Positions 25,705 through 35,161 of a DNA stretch of 64,000 nt are shown in pieces (positions within the stretch are counted from its first letter, which is position 1; the number at the start of each line of letters is the position of its first letter). Under the pieces are notes generated by a model, which was not told the DNA's origin, ran no database searches, and saw only the letters and a program-made list of their open reading frames with translations. The DNA lies in assembly GCA_964404445.1 (NCBI GenBank), contig CAYOJW010000003.1, forward strand, positions 372,001 to 436,000, read 5' to 3'. Origin of the DNA: UBA2336 sp964404445 (GTDB lineage: Bacteria > Bacteroidota > Bacteroidia > Cytophagales > Cyclobacteriaceae). Made by a program: the position numbers and the translations under genes.

Positions 25705-26505
25705 GTGAACAGAATCGATAAACTTTTTAAGGATAAGAAACACAATGTGTTGTCGGTATTTTATACAGCCGGGTTCCCCAATATTAACGATACCGTTACG
25801 ATTGCCAGCGAACTTGAGCGTGCCGGTGCGGATATGATTGAGATCGGTATTCCGTTTTCCGATCCGGTAGCCGATGGCCCAACCATTCAGGCCAGTAGTA
25901 AAATTGCGCTCGATCAGGGTATGAACGTGAGCCTGTTGCTTGAACAGGTAAAGCAGATACGCCAGCAGGTAAGCGTGCCTGTTGTACTGATGGGCTATTT
26001 GAACCCCGTGCTTCAATATGGCATTGAAAAATTCTTTAACGATGCCGTGGCGTGTGGCGTGGATGGATTAATTCTTCCCGACTTGCCGTTAGATGAGTAT
26101 CAGACAAGATATAAAGCTTTGGCAGAATCGCTGGGGCTGAAAATGATTTTCCTGATCTCACCCACAACGTCCGAAGCCCGTATCCGGTTGATTGATGACG
26201 TATCAAGCGGGTTTGTGTATGCGGTTTCATCGTCCAGTACAACGGGAGCAAAGGCAGGGTTTTCGCCTGACCAGGAAAACTATTTCGCCCGGCTGAAAGC
26301 CATGCACTTAAAAAATCCTTTTCTGATTGGTTTTGGTATTTCCGACCGCGAAACCTTTACCAAAGCAAGCGCTTACGCCAACGGAGCCATTGTGGGGAGC
26401 GCTTTCATTAATCTTTTAAAAGAATCTAATGACTTTAAGAGCGACATTGATACTTTTGTAAAAAACCTATTTTTTAACCACATAGGTGATAGTTATAACA
26501 GATAG
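25705..26505 (+). CDS. trpA: Tryptophan synthase alpha chain
   Basis: Cleaves indole-3-glycerol phosphate to indole and G3P and channels indole to TrpB. The 266-residue barrel has 'ADMIEIGIPFSDPVADGP' (catalytic Glu), 'GLILPDLPLDE' (catalytic Asp), 'YAVSSSSTTG' and 'GFGISDRE'. The start is a GTG at 25705 ('MNRIDKLF'). The last codons ('FFNHIGDSYNR') coincide with the left arm of an inverted repeat, so the natural C-terminus may have been altered by repeat insertion. It is the last gene of the operon. Confidence 0.95.
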   Translation: MNRIDKLFKDKKHNVLSVFYTAGFPNINDTVTIASELERAGADMIEIGIPFSDPVADGPTIQASSKIALDQGMNVSLLLEQVKQIRQQVSVPVVLMGYLNPVLQYGIEKFFNDAVACGVDGLILPDLPLDEYQTRYKALAESLGLKMIFLISPTTSEARIRLIDDVSSGFVYAVSSSSTTGAKAGFSPDQENYFARLKAMHLKNPFLIGFGISDRETFTKASAYANGAIVGSAFINLLKESNDFKSDIDTFVKNLFFNHIGDSYNR

Positions 26506-26530
26506 GCTAAGCTATGTGCCTATGTGGTTA
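26475..26530. repeat. Inverted repeat TAACCACATAGG at the end of trpA (possible terminator)
   Basis: Perfect 12-bp arms lie at 26475-26486 and 26519-26530. The left arm is inside the trpA coding region. The arms match the dispersed CCACATAG family at 16859 and 30403. It could fold as a transcript-end hairpin, but no strong T-run follows. Confidence 0.6.
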
Positions 26531-26582
26531 AGAACTAAAAGTAAACACAAAATCTAAAATCGTAATTCATAAATCTAAAATA

Positions 26583-26933
26583 ATGTATATCGTTTACGGA
26601 ATTAAAAACTGCAATACAGTAAAGAAAGGCCTCGACTGGTTAACTAAAAATAAAATCGAATACCGCTTTCACGACTATAAAAAAGAAGGCATCACCAAAG
26701 CCAAACTCAAAGAGTGGATCGATCAGGTTGGCTGGGAGGCATTAGTCAATAAAAAAGGTACAACATGGCGACAGTTAGATGAAGCCGTGCAGGCTAAAAC
26801 TACCAATGCTAAAAACGCCATCGAATTAATGGCAGAGAAAACCAGTGTAATCAAACGTCCGTTGATCGAACGTAACGGAAAAGTAATAACGTTAGGGTTT
26901 GATGAGGGGGAGTATAAGGCTAAGGTTTCGTAA
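26583..26933 (+). CDS. ArsC/Spx-family reductase-like protein (YffB type)
   Basis: A 116-residue protein with the thioredoxin-like ArsC fold. The N-terminal 'MYIVYGIKNCNTVKKGLDWL' and 'YRFHDYKKEGI' closely follow the YffB subgroup, which has a single N-terminal Cys (here Cys10) and is thought to be a glutathione- or thiol-dependent reductase rather than a true arsenate reductase. No CXXC (Spx redox switch) is present. No arsenic genes are nearby, so arsenate resistance is unlikely. It stands alone between the trp operon and the helicase. Confidence 0.85.
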   Translation: MYIVYGIKNCNTVKKGLDWLTKNKIEYRFHDYKKEGITKAKLKEWIDQVGWEALVNKKGTTWRQLDEAVQAKTTNAKNAIELMAEKTSVIKRPLIERNGKVITLGFDEGEYKAKVS

Positions 26934-27007
26934 AATATTAACACGAAGTTCCTGTAAAAACTTTATGAGGAAAGAAATGGTTTAACATTTTGTTGCATAC
27001 AGTGCCC

Positions 27008-28843
27008 TTAACTCAATAGTTTTTCGAAGAACTCTCCATACTTGTCGTTACCCAAATTAATAATAATTAGATTTCTTTTAGCTCGTGTTAGTCCAACGTA
27101 TATTAGTTCATCTGTCGTAAAGGTGTTCACTCTATCAGGAAGCTCACCCTCAATTAAAACAAATACGGTGTCAGTCTCCCAACCTTTAAAGGAATGAATT
27201 GATGATAATTTTATCAGCCCCGAGTTCATTTCAAAATGACGTTTTAGATTGTCCCGAAGTTTTTCAATCTCATTTTCAAAATTTCTAAGTTTAGAATTGT
27301 CGGAATGATTGTTATTGTGTTCTTTAACTTCCTTTTCAAGTTTTTTCCGTAATTCTATGGGTTCAAAAATCCTAGTCGTCTGTTCGTTCTTATGATGAGT
27401 CCTTATAAAATAGTCAAGTTCAGCTACAATTTCAGTCCGTGCCGATAAGATTGCTGCGTCACTTTGATGAATTTCGTTTTTCTCCAAAAAGTCTACAATA
27501 ACATTATAAATGCCCTCATGATTTGTTGGGTCTTCGACTAAATAATATTCTATGACTCCTTTTTTACCAAACAATTCTAATTGTGGTTCTGCGACTTCAA
27601 TTTTTTCGATTTCATGGCTTCCGTTGAAAAAATGCTCTTGAAATTTTGTCGCAAGTGCCGCAATATTAGTTGTCAGTCGGTAAGATTTTTTGAGACTTGA
27701 TGGGCGGCCTTGGATAGGCACTGTATCCATCGCTTTTCTTTGGTAGATGTCTTGTTTGCTGTCACCAAAGACAACAAACTCGCCATTCTCTATTAAGAAA
27801 TACTTCTTTAAAATTCTAAACCATTGGGTTTTATAATCCTGAATTTCGTCAATTATAATCGTCTGATATTTGGCAATTCTGTCCTTAACTGGCTCAAAGT
27901 AATTTTCATTATCAAAGGCATCAATACTCCGAACTTTAAGTCGGTGATTTATCGCAGAGGCTTTAAAAAACTCATGATAATGTAAAATCGTAAAAGCGCT
28001 CCACGGAAATTCTTCACGTACATCATTGATTCGGTCTCGTATATAGTTTCTTAGTGTTTTGTTGAAAGTTAATATTAGCACCCTGCTTTTAGTACGAATG
28101 TGTGCGTTAACTGCACGTCTAGCTAAGACTAACGTCTTCCCACTTCCAGCAACTCCATGAATTCTTTTTTGCTCTTGATTACTCGGCAAGAATCTCTCTT
28201 GCTCTTCAGTGTAAACGATTGATTTTCCGTCCTCGATTCTATGAATCGGTGGGACTAGGTGTCGTTTAAAACTGCTGTATAGTTCAAGTGAAAAATATTG
28301 TGAGATTCGATGAAAATATACTCTACGCAGCATTTCATTCAGAAAAGTTGAATTGAGGTCATCTTTGCTTATTACAATATGATATTTGTCTTTCTTTTGA
28401 AAGCCCTCACCAATACTTGCTTTGCTGTCTTGTGAAAAGAAAGTTCCACAGTTAACTATTGTATAGTAGTTTCTATTTTGCCGAAGAAGATTCTGGAGTT
28501 TGTCAATGTGAAGATTGAATAAGTTGTCTTTGTATGCTTTTGCCCTATCTATAGGATTTAACATTTCAAAACGCAGTCCGTCTTCATTTGCGTAGTACCA
28601 AGAATCGCCACTAATTTCATAGTCGTTAATGCTATTGCCTAAGATGTTAAATATTAATACAACTGAAGTCTTCTTCACCAACACAATGTCGGGTGTGTCT
28701 CCGTTTAACATTGGTTTAAAAAATATCTCGTATTCGTCAGATAGATTGTCTCTGAGGAAGTCAATAAATTTTATGTCCGAATCTGTCGGTTGGTAAGTGT
28801 TTGATAAAAGAATCGTCTCTAATGTCGGGTATAGTATGGCCAT
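27008..28843 (-). CDS. UvrD/Rep-like superfamily 1 helicase with degenerate nuclease-like N-terminal domain
   Basis: A 611-residue protein. The helicase core has Walker A 'GVAGSGKTLVLARRA' (about residue 230), motif II 'TIIIDEIQDY', motif III-like 'VFGDSKQDIY', and C-terminal 'SSIHSFKGWETDTV' and 'YVGLTRAKRNL', the layout of UvrD-type ATP-dependent DNA helicases. The first 100 residues resemble a NERD-type restriction-nuclease fold ('PDIVLVKK...VVLIFNIL'), but the E-x-K catalytic pair expected there appears lost. The coding region is visibly richer in A/T than its neighbours, which suggests acquisition. No partner gene is adjacent. Roles in repair or in phage defence are both possible; neither is shown. 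Confidence 0.82.
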   Translation of the reverse strand: MAILYPTLETILLSNTYQPTDSDIKFIDFLRDNLSDEYEIFFKPMLNGDTPDIVLVKKTSVVLIFNILGNSINDYEISGDSWYYANEDGLRFEMLNPIDRAKAYKDNLFNLHIDKLQNLLRQNRNYYTIVNCGTFFSQDSKASIGEGFQKKDKYHIVISKDDLNSTFLNEMLRRVYFHRISQYFSLELYSSFKRHLVPPIHRIEDGKSIVYTEEQERFLPSNQEQKRIHGVAGSGKTLVLARRAVNAHIRTKSRVLILTFNKTLRNYIRDRINDVREEFPWSAFTILHYHEFFKASAINHRLKVRSIDAFDNENYFEPVKDRIAKYQTIIIDEIQDYKTQWFRILKKYFLIENGEFVVFGDSKQDIYQRKAMDTVPIQGRPSSLKKSYRLTTNIAALATKFQEHFFNGSHEIEKIEVAEPQLELFGKKGVIEYYLVEDPTNHEGIYNVIVDFLEKNEIHQSDAAILSARTEIVAELDYFIRTHHKNEQTTRIFEPIELRKKLEKEVKEHNNNHSDNSKLRNFENEIEKLRDNLKRHFEMNSGLIKLSSIHSFKGWETDTVFVLIEGELPDRVNTFTTDELIYVGLTRAKRNLIIINLGNDKYGEFFEKLLS

Positions 28844-29013
28844 CTCTCAATTGGGGCATTGTATGCAACTGCTGAATGTGTGAACCGGGTATCTATATAC
28901 TACCAATATCCATTTGAAAAGATGCATTTATTTAATCGAAATAGCAAACCTCGTTAAAGCATTTTGTCAGCTAAGGATTTTCAGTAGGAAACGGTTAGCT
29001 TTGCCTGCCTTTT

Positions 29014-30351
29014 ATGGAACTCCAACTCAACACAAGCTACCGGCAAATTTTAGGCATGGCATTGCCTATTTCGATGGCCATGCTCGTTCCGCAAATCAAT
29101 TTCATTACCAATAATATTTTTCTTGGCGGTTTGGGTGAAAACGAACTCGCCAGCGCAGGCATTACGGGTGTGTATTACCTCATTTTTGCCGTTATCGGTA
29201 ACGGACTGAATAACGGCTTGCAGGCATTGATAGCCCGCAGGGCAGGGCAAGGTCAGCCAAAAGAAATAGGCAGGTTGTTTTACCACGGGGTTTGGGTAGC
29301 GTTGGGCATTGCGGCTCTTGGTATTTTTATCACATACACGTTTGCACCCATGATCATGCGCGCGGTTATTCATAGCGAGGTTATAGCCGATCAGGTTATT
29401 AATTTTTTGCTTATCCGTATTTGGGGCTTGCCTTTTCTGTACCTGTACGCCATGCGCAATGCCTTGTTGGTAGGCGTTAACCAAACCAAGTTGTTGGTGT
29501 GGGGTACGTTTGCCGAGGCGCTGATGAACGTAGTGTTCGATTACGGATTGATCTATGGAAAATTGGGTATGCCCGAAATAGGCTTTAACGGTGCTGCGTA
29601 TGCCTCGATTATTGCCGAGGTGTCAGGGTTAGTGGTGATTTATTACATCATCCGGTATAAAGGACTGCACCGGGCGTTTTCTTTTTTTGAGAAGACAAAG
29701 ATGGAACTGCCGGTGTTTAAACTGATATTGATTCAATCGTCACCGTTAATAGCACAGTATGCCATTAGTATTGCCAGTTGGGAATACTTTTACATTCTCA
29801 TCGAACACCACGGTGCGCGTGCGCTGGCCATATCCAATACCATGCGCAACATCTTCGGGCTGTTCGGTATTTTTGCGTGGGCGTTTGCGGCCACAACCAA
29901 TACGATGGTGAGCAACATTATCGGGCAGGGGCGGAAACCCGAAGTAATGCCGCTGGTCAGACGTATTGCGCGATTAAGTTTTAGTATCTCGGCTTTTGTT
30001 TTTGTTATCCTCAATATTATCCCCGAATGGTTTTTGAGTTTCTACGGACAGGGTGCCGAGTTTATCACCGAAGCCATACCGGTTGTACGCATTATTTCGG
30101 TAGCGTTGTTAATCATGTCGGTAGGTACGGTTTGGTTAAATGCGGTAGTGGGCACAGGCAATACCGTGGTGAACTTAACCATCGAATTAATTACCATCGT
30201 AGTGTATTGTGCCTACGTGTATATCGTGCTCGAATACTTCAACATGCCTATTACCTGGGGCTGGGCTTCGGAGTGGGTGTATTGGGTTTCGATGTTCTCG
30301 ATGGCCTGGCTTTATATGCGGTCGGGCAAGTGGAAGAATAAGGTTATTTAA
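29014..30351 (+). CDS. MATE family multidrug/toxin exporter
   Basis: A 445-residue inner-membrane protein with about twelve hydrophobic segments in two similar halves, as in MATE transporters, which export cationic drugs or metabolites in exchange for H+ or Na+. It begins 'MELQLNTSYRQILGMALPIS', and typical features are 'NNIFLGGLGENELASAG' near the start and 'PLIAQYAI' in the second half. It stands alone, and the substrate cannot be predicted from sequence. An inverted repeat that may end its transcript follows at 30403. Confidence 0.9.
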   Translation: MELQLNTSYRQILGMALPISMAMLVPQINFITNNIFLGGLGENELASAGITGVYYLIFAVIGNGLNNGLQALIARRAGQGQPKEIGRLFYHGVWVALGIAALGIFITYTFAPMIMRAVIHSEVIADQVINFLLIRIWGLPFLYLYAMRNALLVGVNQTKLLVWGTFAEALMNVVFDYGLIYGKLGMPEIGFNGAAYASIIAEVSGLVVIYYIIRYKGLHRAFSFFEKTKMELPVFKLILIQSSPLIAQYAISIASWEYFYILIEHHGARALAISNTMRNIFGLFGIFAWAFAATTNTMVSNIIGQGRKPEVMPLVRRIARLSFSISAFVFVILNIIPEWFLSFYGQGAEFITEAIPVVRIISVALLIMSVGTVWLNAVVGTGNTVVNLTIELITIVVYCAYVYIVLEYFNMPITWGWASEWVYWVSMFSMAWLYMRSGKWKNKVI

Positions 30352-30402
30352 AGTGCTGAGTGATGTAATCAGGAAACGTATTAACCTGATGATTATACTT
30401 TA

Positions 30403-30446
30403 CACATAGGCACATAGCTGGTTTAAAACAACTATGTGCCTATGTG
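30403..30446. repeat. Perfect 15-bp inverted repeat CACATAGGCACATAG (possible terminator)
   Basis: The arms are at 30403-30417 and 30432-30446 with a 14-base loop. It lies downstream of the MATE gene and upstream of the E1 fusion gene. The arm sequence is shared with the repeats at 26475-26530 and, less exactly, at 16859-17066, so this is a dispersed family rather than a unique terminator. Confidence 0.65.
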
Positions 30447-30550
30447 GTTTATGATTAAAACGTGCTCATAATATTTATGCTGGTGTTATTTTCAATCGTT
30501 TGAATAACCTAAAATTCCTATCTTTAAGCCTTACCAGCGTAAAATAAGCT

Positions 30551-32647
30551 ATGCCTGAAACGGTTCAATCACCGGATAAAAAATCGATAAAGTCTTTACC
30601 CACTCACGAAACTCTATTGAAAGCCTACCGGCTGATGTGTACAGCGCGTGCCATGGCCGATTTGTATGACGAAAAACGTGATGTATGCAGTAAATATGTG
30701 CATAGCACATCGCGCGGCCATGAGGCCATCCAGTTGGCTGTCGGGTTGCAATTATTACCGCACGATTATGCTTCGTTATACTACCGCGATGATTCGGTGT
30801 TGCTGGGCATGGGATTATTGCCACACGAATTGATGTTGCAACTGATGGCCAAACGCAACGATCCGTTTTCGGGCGGACGAACCTATTATTGCCATCCCTC
30901 ATTGAAGCGCGAAGGTTTCCCGGTAATTCCGCACCAGAGTTCCGCTACGGGCATGCAGGCCATTCCGGCTACGGGTATGGCGCACGGTATTGCATACCTC
31001 GAATCGCAAAAATTATTGGTGTCGAAAAATAAACCTGTTGTGTTGTGCTCGTTGGGCGATGGTTCTGTTACCGAAGGTGAAGTGGCCGAAGCATTGCAGA
31101 TGGCCGTGTTAAAAAAACTGCCGATCATTTACTTAGTTCAGGATAACGATTGGGGCATATCGGCAACCGGCAACGAAATGCGCGCGATGGATGCGTACGA
31201 ATACGCGGCAGGCTTTAAAGGACTTGAGCGGATGCGTGTGGATGGTTCGGACTTTGTGAGTTCATATATTGGCATGAGCAAAGCCATCGCGTACGTGCGT
31301 AAAAAACGTGCGCCCATATTAGTTCATGCCAAATGTCCGTTGCTGGGACATCATACATCCGGTGTGCGTAAGGAATGGTACAGGGGTGATAACCTCGACT
31401 TGCACCAACAGGATGATCCGTTACTGAAATTAGAAAAATACCTGATCGACCATCAGGTTGAAGAAACAACTCTTGCAGAAATCAAACAACAAGCAACGGC
31501 ATTTGTATTAACCGAATACGAAAAATCATTTCAGTCACCCGACCCCGAACCATCAACATTTGATACGCATGAGTTTGCGCCAACGCCCATCACAGAAGAA
31601 CGAGGCAATCGTTCGCCTAAAGGAGCAGAAAAGATTGTGATGGTAGATGCCGCACTTCATGCCGTGGATGAAATTTTAAAGAAACATCCCGAAGCATTGT
31701 TTTACGGTCAGGATGTGGGCAGAAGGTTGGGCGGAGTTTTTCGTGAAGCTGCAACGTTAGCACAAAAATATGGCGATGAACGTGTGTTTAACACGCCCAT
31801 TCAGGAAGCATACATTGTTGGTTCAACAGCAGGAATGTCGGCTGTGGGTGCTAAACCTATCGTAGAGATTCAGTTTGCCGATTACATCTGGCCGGGCATT
31901 AACCAGTTAGTGGAGGAGCTTTCAAAAAGTTGTTATTTATCGAATGGGCAGTTTCCCATTCAGTCGTTAATCCGTGTGCCGATTGGTGCGTATGGCGGAG
32001 GCGGCCCGTACCATTCGGGCAGTGTGGAGTCGGCTTTGCTGACCATCAATGGGATTAAAGTGGTGTATCCGTCTAACGCTGCCGATATGAAAGGCTTATT
32101 GAAAGCATCGTTTTATGATCCTAATCCTGTTGTGTTGTTAGAGCATAAAGGCTTGTACTGGTCGAAAGTACCGGGCACTGCCGATGCCAAAACCGTTGAG
32201 CCGGATGAGGCTTATATCATCCCGTTAGGAAAAGCCAGCGTGGTACAACAAGCCTCCGAAGAAAAAATAACAACCGGTGAAAGTGCCGTGATCATTACCT
32301 ACGGTATGGGCGTGTATTGGGCGAAAGAAGCCGCAAAGAATTTTAAAGGCTGTATCGAAATAATTGACTTACGCACCCTTAACCCGATCGATTGGGAAAC
32401 GATTGTTACCTCGGTAACCAAACATGGCCGTGCGATGGTGTTAACTGAAGAGCCTATACGCAATTCCTTTGCGGAATCATTGGCAGGGCGTATTTCAAAA
32501 GAATGTTTTACATCACTCGATGCACCTGTATGGACGGTAGGTGCAGTGAATCTTCCAGCCGTTCCGCTTAACATCGACCTTGAAAAAATGATGCTGCCGA
32601 ATGGCGAAAAAGTAAAAGTGGAGTTAGGAAAGCTGTTGGGATATTGA
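30551..32647 (+). CDS. 2-oxoacid dehydrogenase E1 component, alpha-beta fusion
   Basis: A thiamine-diphosphate enzyme that decarboxylates 2-oxoacids and passes the acyl group to lipoyl-E2. In this 698-residue protein residues 1-320 are E1-alpha ('GDGSVTEGEVAEAL' followed by 'NDWGIS', the ThDP/Mg motif) and residues 350-698 are E1-beta ('FYGQDVGRRLGGVF', 'YGGGGPYHSGSVE', 'LRTLNPIDWE'). Fusions of this kind in Bacteroidota are usually annotated as branched-chain 2-oxoacid or pyruvate dehydrogenase E1. No E2 or E3 gene is in this window, so the complex must be assembled from loci elsewhere. Confidence 0.92.
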   Translation: MPETVQSPDKKSIKSLPTHETLLKAYRLMCTARAMADLYDEKRDVCSKYVHSTSRGHEAIQLAVGLQLLPHDYASLYYRDDSVLLGMGLLPHELMLQLMAKRNDPFSGGRTYYCHPSLKREGFPVIPHQSSATGMQAIPATGMAHGIAYLESQKLLVSKNKPVVLCSLGDGSVTEGEVAEALQMAVLKKLPIIYLVQDNDWGISATGNEMRAMDAYEYAAGFKGLERMRVDGSDFVSSYIGMSKAIAYVRKKRAPILVHAKCPLLGHHTSGVRKEWYRGDNLDLHQQDDPLLKLEKYLIDHQVEETTLAEIKQQATAFVLTEYEKSFQSPDPEPSTFDTHEFAPTPITEERGNRSPKGAEKIVMVDAALHAVDEILKKHPEALFYGQDVGRRLGGVFREAATLAQKYGDERVFNTPIQEAYIVGSTAGMSAVGAKPIVEIQFADYIWPGINQLVEELSKSCYLSNGQFPIQSLIRVPIGAYGGGGPYHSGSVESALLTINGIKVVYPSNAADMKGLLKASFYDPNPVVLLEHKGLYWSKVPGTADAKTVEPDEAYIIPLGKASVVQQASEEKITTGESAVIITYGMGVYWAKEAAKNFKGCIEIIDLRTLNPIDWETIVTSVTKHGRAMVLTEEPIRNSFAESLAGRISKECFTSLDAPVWTVGAVNLPAVPLNIDLEKMMLPNGEKVKVELGKLLGY

Positions 32648-32691
32648 TAATTGTTTTTGGTTAACACTACCTTGGTTATAAAAATCATGCT

Positions 32692-35145
32692 ATGCTTCGT
32701 AACTACCTGTTGATTACATTCCGGAACCTGTTCAGAAGAAGGAGCGGGAAATTTCCTGTTTTTACGCTCATTAACCTGGGCGGGCTGGCCATTGGGCTGG
32801 CAGCGTTTGTGATGATCGCGCGGTTTGTGCAATACGAATTAAGCTACGACCGGTTTTACCCCGATGCTGAAAATATCTGTCGCATTACCGTGAGCAAAAC
32901 GGAAAATGAGGAAACCGGTTTTCAAAGCGCCAAAACGTATGCCGGTATGGCACGCATCCTCAAAGACGAACTACCCGAAGTGGAAATGGCCGTGCGCGTG
33001 TTGGCCGAGGAGTGCATGATCCATTACCGGCCTGAGCGGATCAAATTCAACAACCAGCATACCTATTGGGCAGATGCCGGCTTTTACCGGATGTTCGGCT
33101 TGTCGATGATTGAAAAAGGCGACCTTACCCAATTAGATTATCCCAACCATGCCATCATTTCGCGCGATGCTGCCACACGCTTTTTTGGTACCGACTGGAG
33201 TGGCGACCGTACACCTATTGGCAAAACCATCTGGCTGAACGAAGGTGTGCCTTTTATGATACAGGGCGTGTATAACGATCTGCCTGCCAACGCACATATA
33301 CAGGTTGATTTTATTGTGTCGTACGCTACCCTTACGAACCTAATCGGCCAGGTGATGGAAAATGCCATGCCTCCCGATGGAAATTTTGTTTATACCTACC
33401 TCTTGTTAAAGTCGGGGTACGCTATACAAAAAGTTCAGCGTGCCGTTAATAACTCGCTGGCGAATAAAATCCCCGATTCGCAAAAACAGGTAGCTGAAGT
33501 TTATTTTAATCTTCAGCCTGTAAGTTCCGTTCACCTGCAATCTAATCTTTCGGATGAGTTAAGGCCAAACGGAAACAAGGTTGTTGTGTATGCGCTCGGC
33601 CTGGCCGCCATTATTATTTTGATTATCGCATGGGTTAATTATATAAACCTCGCCACAGCCCGCGCTATGGACAGGGCTAAAGAAGTAGGTGTACGGAAAG
33701 CCGTAGGTGCGGATAAAGGACAGTTGTTTGGCCAGTTTGTGTTTGAAAGTTTTTTTTCCGGTGTGCTGGCGGCTGTTGTGGCCATACTCATTGTGCTGGC
33801 TTTTGATCATTCCTTCCGCGACATGACCGGTATTCACGCACCACTTTTTTCCGGTGATGATCTTTCGTTGTGGAAACTCTTTGCGGCAGTAGTGCTTACC
33901 GGAAGTTTGTTGTCGAGCATTTATCCTGCGTTAGTGCTGACTTCGTTTAAGCCGGTAAAGGTGCTGAAAGGGAAAATCCATGCTACCGCACAAGGTGGCT
34001 ATTTCCGCAAGGGGTTGATTACGTTTCAGTTTTTTACTGCGGTGTTCCTGTTGTGTTGCACGGGTGCTATTTACTATCAGGTCGATTTTATGAGGTCGCA
34101 ACCACTTGGAGTGGAAATGGAGCAGGCGTTGGTTGTGCATACGCCCAAGTCGATGATAGGCAATGCAGAGCGGGCGCAGTATTTCAAAACGTTCAGGAAT
34201 GATTTGTTGAGCCATGCGTCTATTCACGAGATTGCATCGTCCGGGTGCATACCGGGAAAGGAGTTTTTGTACCATCGTGAAAACGTACGGCAAGCCGGGC
34301 GCGAAACAGGCAAGCACATTGCGTACGACCTGGCCTCTGTTGATGAAGGATATTTACCGGCTTTGGGAATGAACCTGGTAGCGGGAAGAAATTTTTCGGA
34401 ACACCGGCCTGAAGCGAAAAGCGTTATCATCAACGAGAAAGCCGTAAGCGCATTGGGGTTTGCCGATGCAGAGACAGCGGTAAACCAGTTAATCAAAATC
34501 AGCGGAAATGAAGAAAGAGAAATTATCGGTGTAGTAAGCGATGTCCATTATAAAGGCTTGCAAAAAGAGATTGCTCCGTTGTTGCTTGTTTACGGGCACG
34601 ATTATGAATTTGGTTTCTTTACCCTGAAAGTGAATACGGCAGACATTCAGCAAACAGTATCGCTTGTCAAGGCTCAATGGGATAAAGTTTACCCCAACGA
34701 TCCTTTTGATTATTTTTTCCTTAATACATTTTTTGACCGGCAGTATAAAAGCGAGGTTGCCTTTGGCCGGGTGTTTTCAGTGTTTTCGGGTTTGGGTGTG
34801 CTGATTGCCTGCCTCGGTCTGTTTGGGCTGGCCTCGTTCACGGCTCATCAAAAAACAAAAGAAATCGGCATCCGGAAAGTATTGGGAGCGGCCACGTTGC
34901 AAATCGTTCTCATGCTCGCAGGAAATTTTTTCAGGTTCGTTCTGATAGCAGCTACCCTCGCCATACCGTTCTCACACTGGATCATAACACGGTGGCTCCA
35001 GACGTTCGCTTATCGGTTTGAGATCGGCTGGTGGATGTACTTTTTGCCTGTTTTGCTGATCGCTGTTGTGGCATTGTTAGCCGTGGGTGGGCAGTCGGTA
35101 AAAGCTGCGATGGGCAACCCGGTAAAGGCTTTGAAGGAGGAGTGA
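32692..35145 (+). CDS. MacB/FtsX-type ABC transporter permease
   Basis: An 817-residue permease with the two-module architecture common in Bacteroidota. Each half has a MacB-like periplasmic domain and FtsX transmembrane segments: one TM near residue 25, three around residues 300-420, one near residue 445 and three at the C-terminus. The conserved 'RAMDRAKEVGVRKAVGADK' and 'KTKEIGIRKVLGAAT' lie at the membrane interface in the two halves. No ATPase gene adjoins it, so a separately encoded MacB-type ATPase is expected. The substrate is unknown. Alone of the two such genes here it lacks the permease-prefix domain. Confidence 0.9.
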   Translation: MLRNYLLITFRNLFRRRSGKFPVFTLINLGGLAIGLAAFVMIARFVQYELSYDRFYPDAENICRITVSKTENEETGFQSAKTYAGMARILKDELPEVEMAVRVLAEECMIHYRPERIKFNNQHTYWADAGFYRMFGLSMIEKGDLTQLDYPNHAIISRDAATRFFGTDWSGDRTPIGKTIWLNEGVPFMIQGVYNDLPANAHIQVDFIVSYATLTNLIGQVMENAMPPDGNFVYTYLLLKSGYAIQKVQRAVNNSLANKIPDSQKQVAEVYFNLQPVSSVHLQSNLSDELRPNGNKVVVYALGLAAIIILIIAWVNYINLATARAMDRAKEVGVRKAVGADKGQLFGQFVFESFFSGVLAAVVAILIVLAFDHSFRDMTGIHAPLFSGDDLSLWKLFAAVVLTGSLLSSIYPALVLTSFKPVKVLKGKIHATAQGGYFRKGLITFQFFTAVFLLCCTGAIYYQVDFMRSQPLGVEMEQALVVHTPKSMIGNAERAQYFKTFRNDLLSHASIHEIASSGCIPGKEFLYHRENVRQAGRETGKHIAYDLASVDEGYLPALGMNLVAGRNFSEHRPEAKSVIINEKAVSALGFADAETAVNQLIKISGNEEREIIGVVSDVHYKGLQKEIAPLLLVYGHDYEFGFFTLKVNTADIQQTVSLVKAQWDKVYPNDPFDYFFLNTFFDRQYKSEVAFGRVFSVFSGLGVLIACLGLFGLASFTAHQKTKEIGIRKVLGAATLQIVLMLAGNFFRFVLIAATLAIPFSHWIITRWLQTFAYRFEIGWWMYFLPVLLIAVVALLAVGGQSVKAAMGNPVKALKEE

Positions 35146-35161
35146 ACAGAAAAAGATAAGG

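Noticed and set aside
26583..26933. Arsenate reductase (arsenic resistance) call
   Set aside because: The sequence matches the YffB subgroup and there are no ars genes nearby.
27008..28843. Complete phage-defence system around the helicase
   Set aside because: No nuclease, methyltransferase or other defence partner lies in the flanking genes, which are an ArsC-like protein and a MATE exporter.
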